NCBI GenBank assembly: GCA_903867585.1
Contig: CAIPRZ010000018.1
Coordinates: forward strand, 1 to 7,057
Length of the DNA: 7,057 nucleotides
DNA from: an uncultured Chlamydiae bacterium
GTDB lineage: Bacteria; Chlamydiota; Chlamydiia; Chlamydiales; Rhabdochlamydiaceae
Direction: 5' to 3'
How positions within the stretch are numbered: the first letter of the stretch is position 1; each line of letters starts with the position of its first letter. This document shows positions 1-6,334 of this stretch, piece after piece. Under the pieces are notes generated by a model. It did no database searches and had not been told where the DNA came from. It was given only the letters and a program-made list of their open reading frames with translations. The position numbers and the translations under genes were made by a program.

Positions 1-801
1 AGCCATGCTTCCGCCACTCATATTTTCACTAGAGTGTTGACGTCCAGAAATTCTAAAAATAAAAAAATCAAGCCTTTTCAACAATCTAAAACTAGTGAGC
101 CCCTATATCAAATAAAAGAAAAGGCCCATTTTGCTGTCGGTGGTTTTTTTTATGAGTTGCCTAAAGATTTTCCAGATTTTTTACAAAACTATAAGATCTT
201 AAATGAAACAGTAGATTGGGATTCTCAATGGGAGCAATTTTCTCCCAATATTAACAATAATAGATTTGAACTTAATTTATCATTGTATGGAGTTAACAAA
301 AAAATATTTCTTAATCCAGGCCCTGGATTTGGAGATCTTTCGCATGCCACTACAAAACTTTGTCTTGAAGCCCTTTCACAGTATGGAAAACAACAAACTA
401 TTATTGATTACGGCTGCGGATCAGGAATTTTATCAGTAGCGGCATGGGCAATGAATGCTGCTGAGGTCATCTCTATTGAAATTGAACCGGAATCTATTTT
501 ACATACTCAAAAGAATTTAGAACTAAACCAGTTTCCGTCTAATTTAGTTTTTGAATCGCTCCCCTTAAGGCCCTATGATCTAAATTTAATATGTTTAATT
601 AACATGACCTTTGGTGAGCAAAAAATTGCTTTAAGTAACCTTGAATTATTTCCGAAAAAAACCCGCTTTTTAAGTTCTGGAATTTTAGAAGAACAAAAAC
701 AAAGTTATATTGAATGGGGAAAAGAAAAAGGTATTTTGTTTAGTCCTTTAAAAACGTTAGAAGGATGGATGCTTTTTGAAGGAAAATTTATTTCTAATTA
801 G
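1..801 (+). CDS. prmA: PrmA-like ribosomal protein L11 methyltransferase, 5' end outside window
   Basis: Class I SAM-dependent methyltransferase resembling PrmA, which methylates ribosomal protein L11. Counting from the GTG at 34, the PrmA signature reads NPGPGFGDLSHATT (94-107; usual form DPG.AFGTG.H.TT). The SAM loop is DYGCGSG (125-131), with acidic Glu149 ending the next strand. Asn190-Met191 sits where PrmA has Asn-Ile-Leu, and SSGILEEQ (214-221) matches the usual SGIL..Q. A Trp-rich segment DWDSQW (61-66) precedes the core, as in PrmA. The frame is open to base 1, there is no ATG before codon ~191, and the GTG/TTG at 34/37 lack a Shine-Dalgarno, so I treat the gene as 5'-partial. What remains of the N-terminal region is Lys/Asn-rich (8-20) and unlike the usual substrate-binding domain. 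The changes in the signature leave the substrate open. It converges with dus, overlapping by 8 bp, and has its own terminator at 839-869. Confidence 0.75.
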   Translation, partial: SHASATHIFTRVLTSRNSKNKKIKPFQQSKTSEPLYQIKEKAHFAVGGFFYELPKDFPDFLQNYKILNETVDWDSQWEQFSPNINNNRFELNLSLYGVNKKIFLNPGPGFGDLSHATTKLCLEALSQYGKQQTIIDYGCGSGILSVAAWAMNAAEVISIEIEPESILHTQKNLELNQFPSNLVFESLPLRPYDLNLICLINMTFGEQKIALSNLELFPKKTRFLSSGILEEQKQSYIEWGKEKGILFSPLKTLEGWMLFEGKFISN

Positions 802-1780
802 AAAGGGAATAATTATTTATAAAAATCTTGAGCTCTTCAAAGTCTTTAGTGCTAAAGACTTTTTCTTTTAAATCTTTAGCTGATGGAAGCGTTTTTAAAT
901 ACCAGGAAGCCACGCGGCGGGTATCTAATAGAGCTTTACGATCTTCCGCATAATCACAGATGTAACCAAAATGGGTTTTAAAAATAGCTAAAATATCCTC
1001 TTCGGTGCGTAACTTCTCTTTTCCATGCTGTAAGAAGTATTCAATATCTTCAAAGATGTAAGGAGCGCCCATAGTCCCTCTTGCTACTAAAATGCCATCA
1101 CACCCTGTTTGCTGAAATAAATCGTGAGCATCCTGAACTGTAAAGACATCTCCATTGCCAATGACTTTAATAGTTTTAGCTACCTCTTTACAGGCTTTGA
1201 TATACTCCCATCGGGCTTTACCGCTATATCCTTGTTGTCTTGTTCGTCCATGAATAGTAATTGCTTTAGCGCCGACAAGTTCTGCCATTTGTGTAATCTT
1301 TTCACAGACAATATGATCATCATCCCATCCAAGACGGATTTTTACAGTGACAGGGATTTTAACAGCATTGATCATTTTGTCTAAAATATCACCAATGAGC
1401 CAAGGTTGTTTTAAAAGTCCTGAACCACTTCCATCTTTAGTTACTTTATCTACAGGACAGCCGCAATTGAGATCGACAACATCAAAACCTAAATCCTCAA
1501 TGATTTTGGCTGATTCTGCGGCAAGCTCTAGTTTAGCACCACAGAGTTGGGCTCCGATAGGATGACAAAAAGGATCGGAATGAAGGAGCTTAAAAGTCCC
1601 CTCATCATAACGAACAAGAGCATCCATCTTGACCATTTCACAAAAGTTAAGGCCCGGATTGAAACCATGAACGATTTTACGAAAGGGATAATCAGAGCAA
1701 CCAGCTAACGGGGCTGAAAAAATATTAGAAGCTAATTTGAGATCGCCAAAATAAAAAGGTTTTTTTAAAAAAGAACCCAT
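794..1780 (-). CDS. dus: tRNA-dihydrouridine synthase (Dus family)
   Basis: FMN- and NADPH-dependent enzyme that reduces specific uridines in tRNA to dihydrouridine. The 328 residues match the usual Dus length: a TIM barrel followed by a C-terminal helical domain from about 245. Visible landmarks are APLAGCSDYPFR (23-34), the catalytic loop NCGCP with the general-acid Cys108 (105-109), FMN-contacting Lys147 in VKIRLGW, HGRTR (177-181), GNGD (208-211) and the phosphate-binding ARG (233-235). The DVVDLNCGCPVDKV form differs from the NMGCPAKKV typical of DusB, so I do not assign a subfamily (A, B or C). The ATG at 1780 lies 16 bp inside the upstream yggT-like gene and has no Shine-Dalgarno, so translation probably depends on coupling. 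It is the last gene of the minus-strand cluster; its 3' end overlaps the prmA-like gene and carries that gene's terminator. Confidence 0.92.
   Translation of the reverse strand: MGSFLKKPFYFGDLKLASNIFSAPLAGCSDYPFRKIVHGFNPGLNFCEMVKMDALVRYDEGTFKLLHSDPFCHPIGAQLCGAKLELAAESAKIIEDLGFDVVDLNCGCPVDKVTKDGSGSGLLKQPWLIGDILDKMINAVKIPVTVKIRLGWDDDHIVCEKITQMAELVGAKAITIHGRTRQQGYSGKARWEYIKACKEVAKTIKVIGNGDVFTVQDAHDLFQQTGCDGILVARGTMGAPYIFEDIEYFLQHGKEKLRTEEDILAIFKTHFGYICDYAEDRKALLDTRRVASWYLKTLPSAKDLKEKVFSTKDFEELKIFINNYSLSN
839..869 (+). terminator. Rho-independent terminator of the prmA-like gene, inside dus
   Basis: A perfect 11-bp stem (AAAGTCTTTAG at 839-849 paired with CTAAAGACTTT at 852-862) with a 2-nt TG loop, which may open to 4 nt, runs into the T tract TTTTTCTTTT (860-869). 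The T tract follows only in the plus direction, so it should stop plus-strand transcription, 37 nt after the prmA-like stop codon. The same bases encode the C-terminal part of the minus-strand dihydrouridine synthase (about residues 304-314). In the minus direction the stem is followed by TGAAGAGC, so it should not stop dus transcription. Confidence 0.85.
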
Positions 1781-2031
1781 AAGACTAATTTTTCTAAAAG
1801 GTTCAAGGCAAAAAACGCAATTATAGGACTAATATCCATAACTCCACCAATAGGAGGAATAAAGCGTTTGAAAAAATTTAAATAGGGATCAACTAAACTA
1901 TAAGCCATTTGAATAATTCGATACTTTCCTAGATTCGGAAACCAAGATGAAATCACCCGAATAAAAATAAGTATTCCATAGGCCCAAAAAGCAAAACGAA
2001 TGGTGTTTAATAATGTAAGATATAAATTCAT
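1765..2031 (-). CDS. yggT: YggT-family integral membrane protein
   Basis: Small inner-membrane protein of 88 residues, about one YggT repeat (enteric YggT has two). A first hydrophobic helix lies at about 4-27 and a second at about 67-87. Between them is the family signature: Arg25 with SSW (28-30), then DPYLNFFKRFIPP (48-60) and IGGVMDISPI (61-70). YggT proteins are linked in other bacteria to osmotic tolerance, cell-division and membrane organisation; no biochemical role is firmly known, and none can be read from this sequence. The start follows the stop of the NYN gene by 2 bp with no Shine-Dalgarno, suggesting termination-reinitiation, and its 3' end overlaps dus by 16 bp. Confidence 0.85.
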   Translation of the reverse strand: MNLYLTLLNTIRFAFWAYGILIFIRVISSWFPNLGKYRIIQMAYSLVDPYLNFFKRFIPPIGGVMDISPIIAFFALNLLEKLVLWVLF

Positions 2032-2033
2032 AA

Positions 2034-2489
2034 TTAATGTTTTTTAGTAAAAGAATCTAATAGATATTTTTCATAACGAGGATCAGATAAATAGAGAGTT
2101 TTCTCAAGAGTTGGATTTAAGTTATTTCTAGGTTTTAGCGTTTCAAAATCCAAAACTTTGGCTTTACATTCAGCAAGCTGTCTTTTTAAGCCGTTATCTA
2201 AGGTATAAACACAAACAGTTGTCGAGAGTTTTCTTTGCTGAAACCATTCGATAATGAATTCATCAGCACTCATTCCATCCATAGTATAAATAATTTCAAT
2301 AGCGCCTGATTTTATCCTCGAAAAACCCAAGCCCTTTTCCTGTTTCCCATCAAAGACTATGCAAACTCCAGGTCTTTCCTTAAAAATATCGGCTACATAA
2401 TCAATAACAAATTGTCGGGCTTCCTTAAGTGACTTAGATTTTATGTCTAAATTAAAAAGCAGATTATAGCCATCAATGATATGCAGCAT
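2034..2489 (-). CDS. YacP/Rae1-like NYN-domain protein, probable endoribonuclease
   Basis: A 151-residue single-domain protein of the YacP (DUF901) group of PIN-like NYN nucleases. The best-studied member, Bacillus subtilis Rae1, cleaves mRNA in the ribosomal A site. The fold's acidic residues are visible: Asp6 in IIDGYNLLF (4-12), Asp47 in IVFDGKQ (44-50), Asp76 and Glu77 in SADEFIIEW (74-82) and Asp98 in VYTLDNGLKRQ (94-104). The last motif is usually TSD; here Leu97 replaces Ser, and whether that matters is unknown. The C-terminal tail (119-151) is basic. The ATG at 2489 lies 17 bp inside rdgB. Its place between nucleotide-pool and RNA-modification genes fits an RNA role, but ribosome-coupled cleavage in this organism is inferred only from the family. 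Confidence 0.8.
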   Translation of the reverse strand: MLHIIDGYNLLFNLDIKSKSLKEARQFVIDYVADIFKERPGVCIVFDGKQEKGLGFSRIKSGAIEIIYTMDGMSADEFIIEWFQQRKLSTTVCVYTLDNGLKRQLAECKAKVLDFETLKPRNNLNPTLEKTLYLSDPRYEKYLLDSFTKKH

Positions 2490-3093
2490 GAGCGTCTACC
2501 TGCTGTTGAATGAAGGGGATTATCTTTTCAAAAGCTTTATGCCTATGCGAAATACGATTTTTTAAAGCTTCATCCATTTGAGCAAATGTTTTTCCGTAGT
2601 CATGTTTTAGGAATAACGGATCATAACCAAATCCATTACCCCCAAGCGGAGCTTCAAGGATTTTTCCTTCGCATTTACCAGTCACCACTTTCAAAACTTT
2701 TTCAGGAGTAGCTAGAGCCACAGCACATATAAAATAACCGTTACGGGCCTCATCTTTGAGATGCGCCATATTTTTTAAAAGCGATTGCCGGTTTTCTTGG
2801 TCCGTAGAATCTGGTCCCGCGTATCTTGCAGAATAAATGCCAGGTTCTCCACCTAATGCTGGAATAACAAGTCCAGAATCATCTGCAAGAGTTAAAAAAC
2901 CACAATGCTTGGCTGCATTTAAAGCTTTTAATGAAACAATTTCTTCAAAACTATTACCTATTTCTGCTTCGGGATCAAAACTTGGAAAATCAAGCAATGA
3001 ATAAATATCAAGACCGCTTATAGGTTTTAAAAGGGCCCGAAATTCTCTAACTTTATGCAAGTTTGTAGAAGCAATAAGCAGTTTTAAATTCAT
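2473..3093 (-). CDS. rdgB: RdgB/HAM1 non-canonical purine NTP pyrophosphatase
   Basis: Hydrolyses dITP, ITP and XTP to monophosphates plus pyrophosphate, keeping deaminated purines out of DNA and RNA. At 206 residues it is close to the usual ~200. Motifs in order: IASTNLHKVREF (7-18) with substrate-binding Lys14 and Glu17; ADDSGL (70-75) with the catalytic/metal Asp71-Asp72; GIYSARYAG (85-93); GGNGFGYDPLF (151-161), which forms the base pocket; and ISHRHKAF (181-188), with basic residues that contact base and phosphate. All key residues are present. The ATG at 3093 follows the greA stop by one base. The 3' end overlaps the NYN gene by 17 bp. Linkage to greA and RNA genes suggests a general nucleic-acid quality operon, an inference from position. 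Confidence 0.95.
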   Translation of the reverse strand: MNLKLLIASTNLHKVREFRALLKPISGLDIYSLLDFPSFDPEAEIGNSFEEIVSLKALNAAKHCGFLTLADDSGLVIPALGGEPGIYSARYAGPDSTDQENRQSLLKNMAHLKDEARNGYFICAVALATPEKVLKVVTGKCEGKILEAPLGGNGFGYDPLFLKHDYGKTFAQMDEALKNRISHRHKAFEKIIPFIQQQVDAHAAYH

Positions 3094-3094
3094 A

Positions 3095-5254
3095 TTAGTC
3101 CAAATAGGATTTTATATTGGTAATGGTAAGCTCTTTTTCATGAAGCTTAAATTTATCCCCTTTTACTTTACCCGCAAGTGATTGTGCAAGTTTAGATTGG
3201 TAAGAGAGAATATTTTTATCAGTATCTGCTTCCCAAGGTCCTAAAATGGTAAATATTTCCTGATGCCCTTTATTATCGACACATTCAACAATGCAACCTA
3301 CTCCTACCTCATCTAAATCAATATCATCTCTAGAAAGAATCCTAGCTAAGCTGATTTGATCGGATAAAATTTTAAGTTCGGACTGAAGACGATCTCTCCG
3401 CTCTAAAGCCGCTTTAAACTCGGCATTTTCTCTAAGATCTCCATGACCACGGGCGGTTTCAATTTCTTTAGCATTGTCAACGGTTTCAACTGTTGCTATA
3501 TGATGTACTCTTTTTTGAATCTTATGGTAACCCTCTTGAGTGCACCAAATGACATTAGCCTCAGAAATTGAGGAATGTTTTTGTTTTTCTTTTCCAAGAC
3601 TCGGCTGAGCAACTTCTGCAAGGGATTGGAAAATTTTTAGTTCATGTTCGGTTAAACTTTGGCATTTTGTGCTTAAAAGCAAAAACTCTTTTAGTTCATC
3701 AATAGAAGCCTGCTTCATCACTTGCCTTACAAGACTAAAGCGGTCATCTATGATCATGGCCATAATTTTTTTAGTAAGTGATTTATTAGCTGAAGAGCTT
3801 TCTAATCGAGAAAGTAAAATTAAGAGACCCTCAAACAAGCGCGACACAGTTAAAAGATACTCTTTTAAAAACACCTCATCTTCCATTCCTTTTTGGAAAA
3901 GCCATATAAAACCATCTGGAGCATCATAGGGATGAAGGAGCAGCTTTTGAACAAAAGCATGCAATTCTTTTGTAGCACCAGAGCTGGATAGCTCTTGGAA
4001 AACGTAATCTCTTAGCGGGCTATAATCAATGTGTAACAAGAAAAGCTCAAAAAGCATTTTCCAGTCATGTCTTTCTTGCTTTATGAGTAGCAAAAACCGT
4101 TTTTTTAAAGAAATGATATCGATTTCTTGGAAAACGGGAACAAGATCTTGTTCATTTTTTACGATTTTAACAAGTTCCTGTTTTTTTTCTTCCTGACCCA
4201 TATCTTCAAGCAGCATACAAATCATCATCTGCTCGCTTGTCTTAAGCGCCTGAGCTGTTGTTAAATTAGAAAGATGCATTTGAGCTAAATTTCTAACTGC
4301 TGTGTTTTTAAGAGAATCTGGGAAATCTCTGAAGAAAGAATAGATTACGCTGATTACAGAAGGAGCATCTTGAGTAGAATCAGCGAACAATTTTTTTAAC
4401 CGGTCTTCATAGGTGACCTCTTCTTTCCTTAAACGAAAAGGTTGCTTTAGATCATCTGGGCACTCGAGCATAGAATCTTTTTTAAGCTTAGCCCTTGTTT
4501 GTTGCCACCACTTAGTCCATGAATCTTGTGGTATCACTAGATCACAAAGCTCATCTTTAATTTCACCAGCAGTTTTTGGACCTAGTTCAGTTAAAAACTT
4601 TTTTATAAAAGCAACGGGTTCTTTTTTTGCATAGGCTTCAAGTTGATCTGCTTGAGTAAAGCGCTGAGCGAAAATGTGCTCTTTAGATATGGGATCAAGA
4701 GTTTTATAGGCGGTTGTAAAACTTAATGTTTTTTTTCCGGCTACAAGCTCAAATTCAACGCTAAACTCTTCTCTTAAAAATGAGACGTCAAGGATTTCTC
4801 CTACTCCCCAACCAGCAGGATGAAGAACAAAATTACCTTTTTCAAGATGATTTAAAAGTTCAAAATTACGGATACATCCTTGAATCTTGTCTTTAGATCT
4901 CAGCCCTAAAATTTTTAACTTTTCTTGAAAACGAGGGGCGGATCCAAATCTTTTTTCTAAGATCTTCATTGCTTCTTGTGCCATTACATCGGAGGTTGCA
5001 TGCTGCACATCCAGCATAAGCTTGATGAGCTCATAGGATTTTTCAGGATCGGCACAAGTATGCCAAAGGGGCAGCATTCTCTCTATATGACGACCTAAAT
5101 TAGCCGACATCTCAGATCTTCGAAGAACTTCCAAAATAGCAATAAGCTCATCAGCATCTAGCTGATCGGAGTTGCAATATTCTTCCCATAAAGTCAAAAA
5201 ACCTGGGTAATCATTTTTTTGGATTTTCTTGTTAAATTCATTGAGATAACTCAT
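3095..5254 (-). CDS. greA: Transcription elongation factor GreA with long chlamydial-type N-terminal extension
   Basis: GreA enters the RNA polymerase secondary channel and stimulates cleavage of backtracked RNA. The canonical factor is residues ~568-719: an antiparallel coiled coil (~570-645) whose tip reads HGDLRENAEF (604-613), with Asp606 and Glu609 matching the catalytic acidic pair Asp41 and Glu44 of E. coli GreA, then the globular domain ending in SLAGKVKGDKFKL (692-704). Ordinary GreA has ~158 residues; here ~560 precede it. The extension has a helical region (1-130), a beta-rich HPAGWGVGEI segment (139-190), a conserved-looking GPKTAGEI...SWTKWWQQTRAKLKKD block (225-260) and a long helical region (~280-545). 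A polar linker (551-566) joins it to the Gre part. Large GreA proteins are known from Chlamydiae and spirochaetes. The start is chosen because MSYLNEFNKK begins a helix and the next Met is residue 49; no Shine-Dalgarno is at good spacing (an AAGGA lies 13 nt away). It leads the cluster running to dus. Confidence 0.95.
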   Translation of the reverse strand: MSYLNEFNKKIQKNDYPGFLTLWEEYCNSDQLDADELIAILEVLRRSEMSANLGRHIERMLPLWHTCADPEKSYELIKLMLDVQHATSDVMAQEAMKILEKRFGSAPRFQEKLKILGLRSKDKIQGCIRNFELLNHLEKGNFVLHPAGWGVGEILDVSFLREEFSVEFELVAGKKTLSFTTAYKTLDPISKEHIFAQRFTQADQLEAYAKKEPVAFIKKFLTELGPKTAGEIKDELCDLVIPQDSWTKWWQQTRAKLKKDSMLECPDDLKQPFRLRKEEVTYEDRLKKLFADSTQDAPSVISVIYSFFRDFPDSLKNTAVRNLAQMHLSNLTTAQALKTSEQMMICMLLEDMGQEEKKQELVKIVKNEQDLVPVFQEIDIISLKKRFLLLIKQERHDWKMLFELFLLHIDYSPLRDYVFQELSSSGATKELHAFVQKLLLHPYDAPDGFIWLFQKGMEDEVFLKEYLLTVSRLFEGLLILLSRLESSSANKSLTKKIMAMIIDDRFSLVRQVMKQASIDELKEFLLLSTKCQSLTEHELKIFQSLAEVAQPSLGKEKQKHSSISEANVIWCTQEGYHKIQKRVHHIATVETVDNAKEIETARGHGDLRENAEFKAALERRDRLQSELKILSDQISLARILSRDDIDLDEVGVGCIVECVDNKGHQEIFTILGPWEADTDKNILSYQSKLAQSLAGKVKGDKFKLHEKELTITNIKSYLD

Positions 5255-5283
5255 AGAGCCGTATAAATCCTTAATTTGAAAAT

Positions 5284-5312
5284 AATTTAGAAAAGTTAAA
5301 AACCGTTTTGAA
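5284..5312 (-). promoter_or_regulatory. Candidate promoter of the greA cluster
   Basis: Read on the minus strand, TTCAAA (-35, 5312-5307) is separated by 17 bp from TAAATT (-10, 5289-5284). Each hexamer matches the sigma-70/sigma-66 consensus at 4 of 6 positions. It would start transcription near 5277, some 23 nt ahead of the greA ATG. This is the best spaced pair I found in the 108-bp gap, but in AT-rich DNA such pairs are common by chance. I saw no clear terminator for hemB in the gap, so read-through from hemB into greA remains possible. Confidence 0.3.
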
Positions 5313-5362
5313 GGAGTATAGGATGTGGGATGATAAATCGCAAATCAGAACAAATTTTAAAG

Positions 5363-6334
5363 CTATTTTAATAAATGCCTTATAATCGGATAGCCGTAGG
5401 TAATGATAAACTGAGCCCCAGCACGCTTTAGCGAGGTAAAAACTTCTTTTAAATACTCTTCAAGATTTAATTGGCCTTTTTCATGTAAAGCACAAGCCAT
5501 GGCATACTCACCGCTGACATGGTAGGCACCGATAGGTCTTAAACAAGACTCTGAAAGCTTTGAAATGATGTCCATATATAAAGTCGCAGGCTTTACAAGA
5601 ATTAAATCTGCTCCCTCCTCTACATCCACCAATGACTCCAGTAGAGCCTCTTTTTGATTGGCATAAGAGAGTTGATAAGATTTTTTGTCTCCAAATTTTA
5701 AACTTGAACCCAGTGTATCTCTAAAAGGGCCGTATAAACTTGAAGCAAATTTAGCGCTATAAGACATAATTCCAACATCTTTGTAACCAGCCTCATCAAG
5801 CGCCTCTCTAATCATCACTACTCTTCCATCCATCATGTCGCTTGGAGCTACATAATCAACCCCCGCTTCAGCTAAACAAATGGAAAGCTCTACGAGTTTC
5901 TCTAGCGTACTGTCATTATCAATTTCTAAACGCTGATTGATAAGACCATCGTGTCCATGTGATGTATAGGGATCTAAAGCGACATCAGCCATAATAACCG
6001 CCTGAGGAAGAGCCTCTTTAAGCATTTCGATCGCAAGATATATGATATTGTCATCACTGACAGAAAAATTACCTTCTTCGTCTTTAAGCTCAGCTTCAAT
6101 GACAGGAAATAATAGAAAACAGCCTACACCTTCATTAAAAGCCATCCTTGCTTCTTCTATTAAAGAAGCAAGGGTATGAATTTTATTACCAGGCAAAGAG
6201 GGAATTTCAATAGGATCAAGCAGATCCCCTTTTACAAAAAGGGGGATTATAAAATCAGAAGCCTTAATCGAATTTTCAGCTAAACAATGCCTTATAGAGA
6301 CATTTTTTCTATTGCGTCTTAGTCTTTCAAACAT
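5363..6334 (-). CDS. hemB: Delta-aminolevulinic acid dehydratase (porphobilinogen synthase), aspartate-rich metal site
   Basis: Condenses two 5-aminolevulinate molecules into porphobilinogen, the second step shared by tetrapyrrole pathways; cytoplasmic, usually an octamer. The 323 residues have family length and start with the arm motif RLRRNRKN (4-11). The two active-site lysines are Lys195 in SYSAKFASSLYGPFRD (191-206) and the Schiff-base Lys248 in LILVKPA (244-250). The metal loop reads DVALDPYTSHGHDG (117-130): Ala119, Asp121 and Asp129 replace the three cysteines of the zinc enzymes. This is the form known from Mg-dependent enzymes such as those of Pseudomonas and Bradyrhizobium. The C-terminal substrate motif AYHVSGEYAM (270-279) is intact. 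The ATG at 6334 overlaps the end of the upstream exported-protein gene by 8 bp and lacks a Shine-Dalgarno, which suggests translational coupling. Confidence 0.96.
   Translation of the reverse strand: MFERLRRNRKNVSIRHCLAENSIKASDFIIPLFVKGDLLDPIEIPSLPGNKIHTLASLIEEARMAFNEGVGCFLLFPVIEAELKDEEGNFSVSDDNIIYLAIEMLKEALPQAVIMADVALDPYTSHGHDGLINQRLEIDNDSTLEKLVELSICLAEAGVDYVAPSDMMDGRVVMIREALDEAGYKDVGIMSYSAKFASSLYGPFRDTLGSSLKFGDKKSYQLSYANQKEALLESLVDVEEGADLILVKPATLYMDIISKLSESCLRPIGAYHVSGEYAMACALHEKGQLNLEEYLKEVFTSLKRAGAQFIITYGYPIIRHLLK
6146..6173. repeat. Perfect inverted repeat within hemB
   Basis: CCTTGCTTCTT (6146-6156) and AAGAAGCAAGG (6163-6173) form an 11-bp perfect stem with a 6-nt loop. It lies 160-190 nt into the hemB mRNA and encodes the helix segment TLASLIEEAR (54-63). 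No T tract follows on either strand, so it is not an intrinsic terminator. It could arise from the Leu-Ala-Ser and Glu-Glu-Ala codons by chance. Confidence 0.6.

Noticed and set aside
34..36. GTG as the start of the prmA-like gene
   Set aside because: No Shine-Dalgarno precedes it and the frame continues to base 1, so a start outside the window is more likely. It cannot be excluded.
1124..1565. Plus-strand open frames opposite dus
   Set aside because: They lie fully antisense to a well-supported gene, resemble no family and have no ribosome binding site.
3669..4634. Plus-strand open frames opposite greA
   Set aside because: They are antisense to conserved greA coding sequence, Ser-rich and low in complexity, as expected for frames opposite Lys/Leu/Glu-rich helical protein.
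5294..5313. AAAAC/GTTTT dyad in the hemB-greA gap as a hemB terminator
   Set aside because: The stem is about 5 bp, almost all A-T, with no real loop, so it is too weak to be called a terminator.
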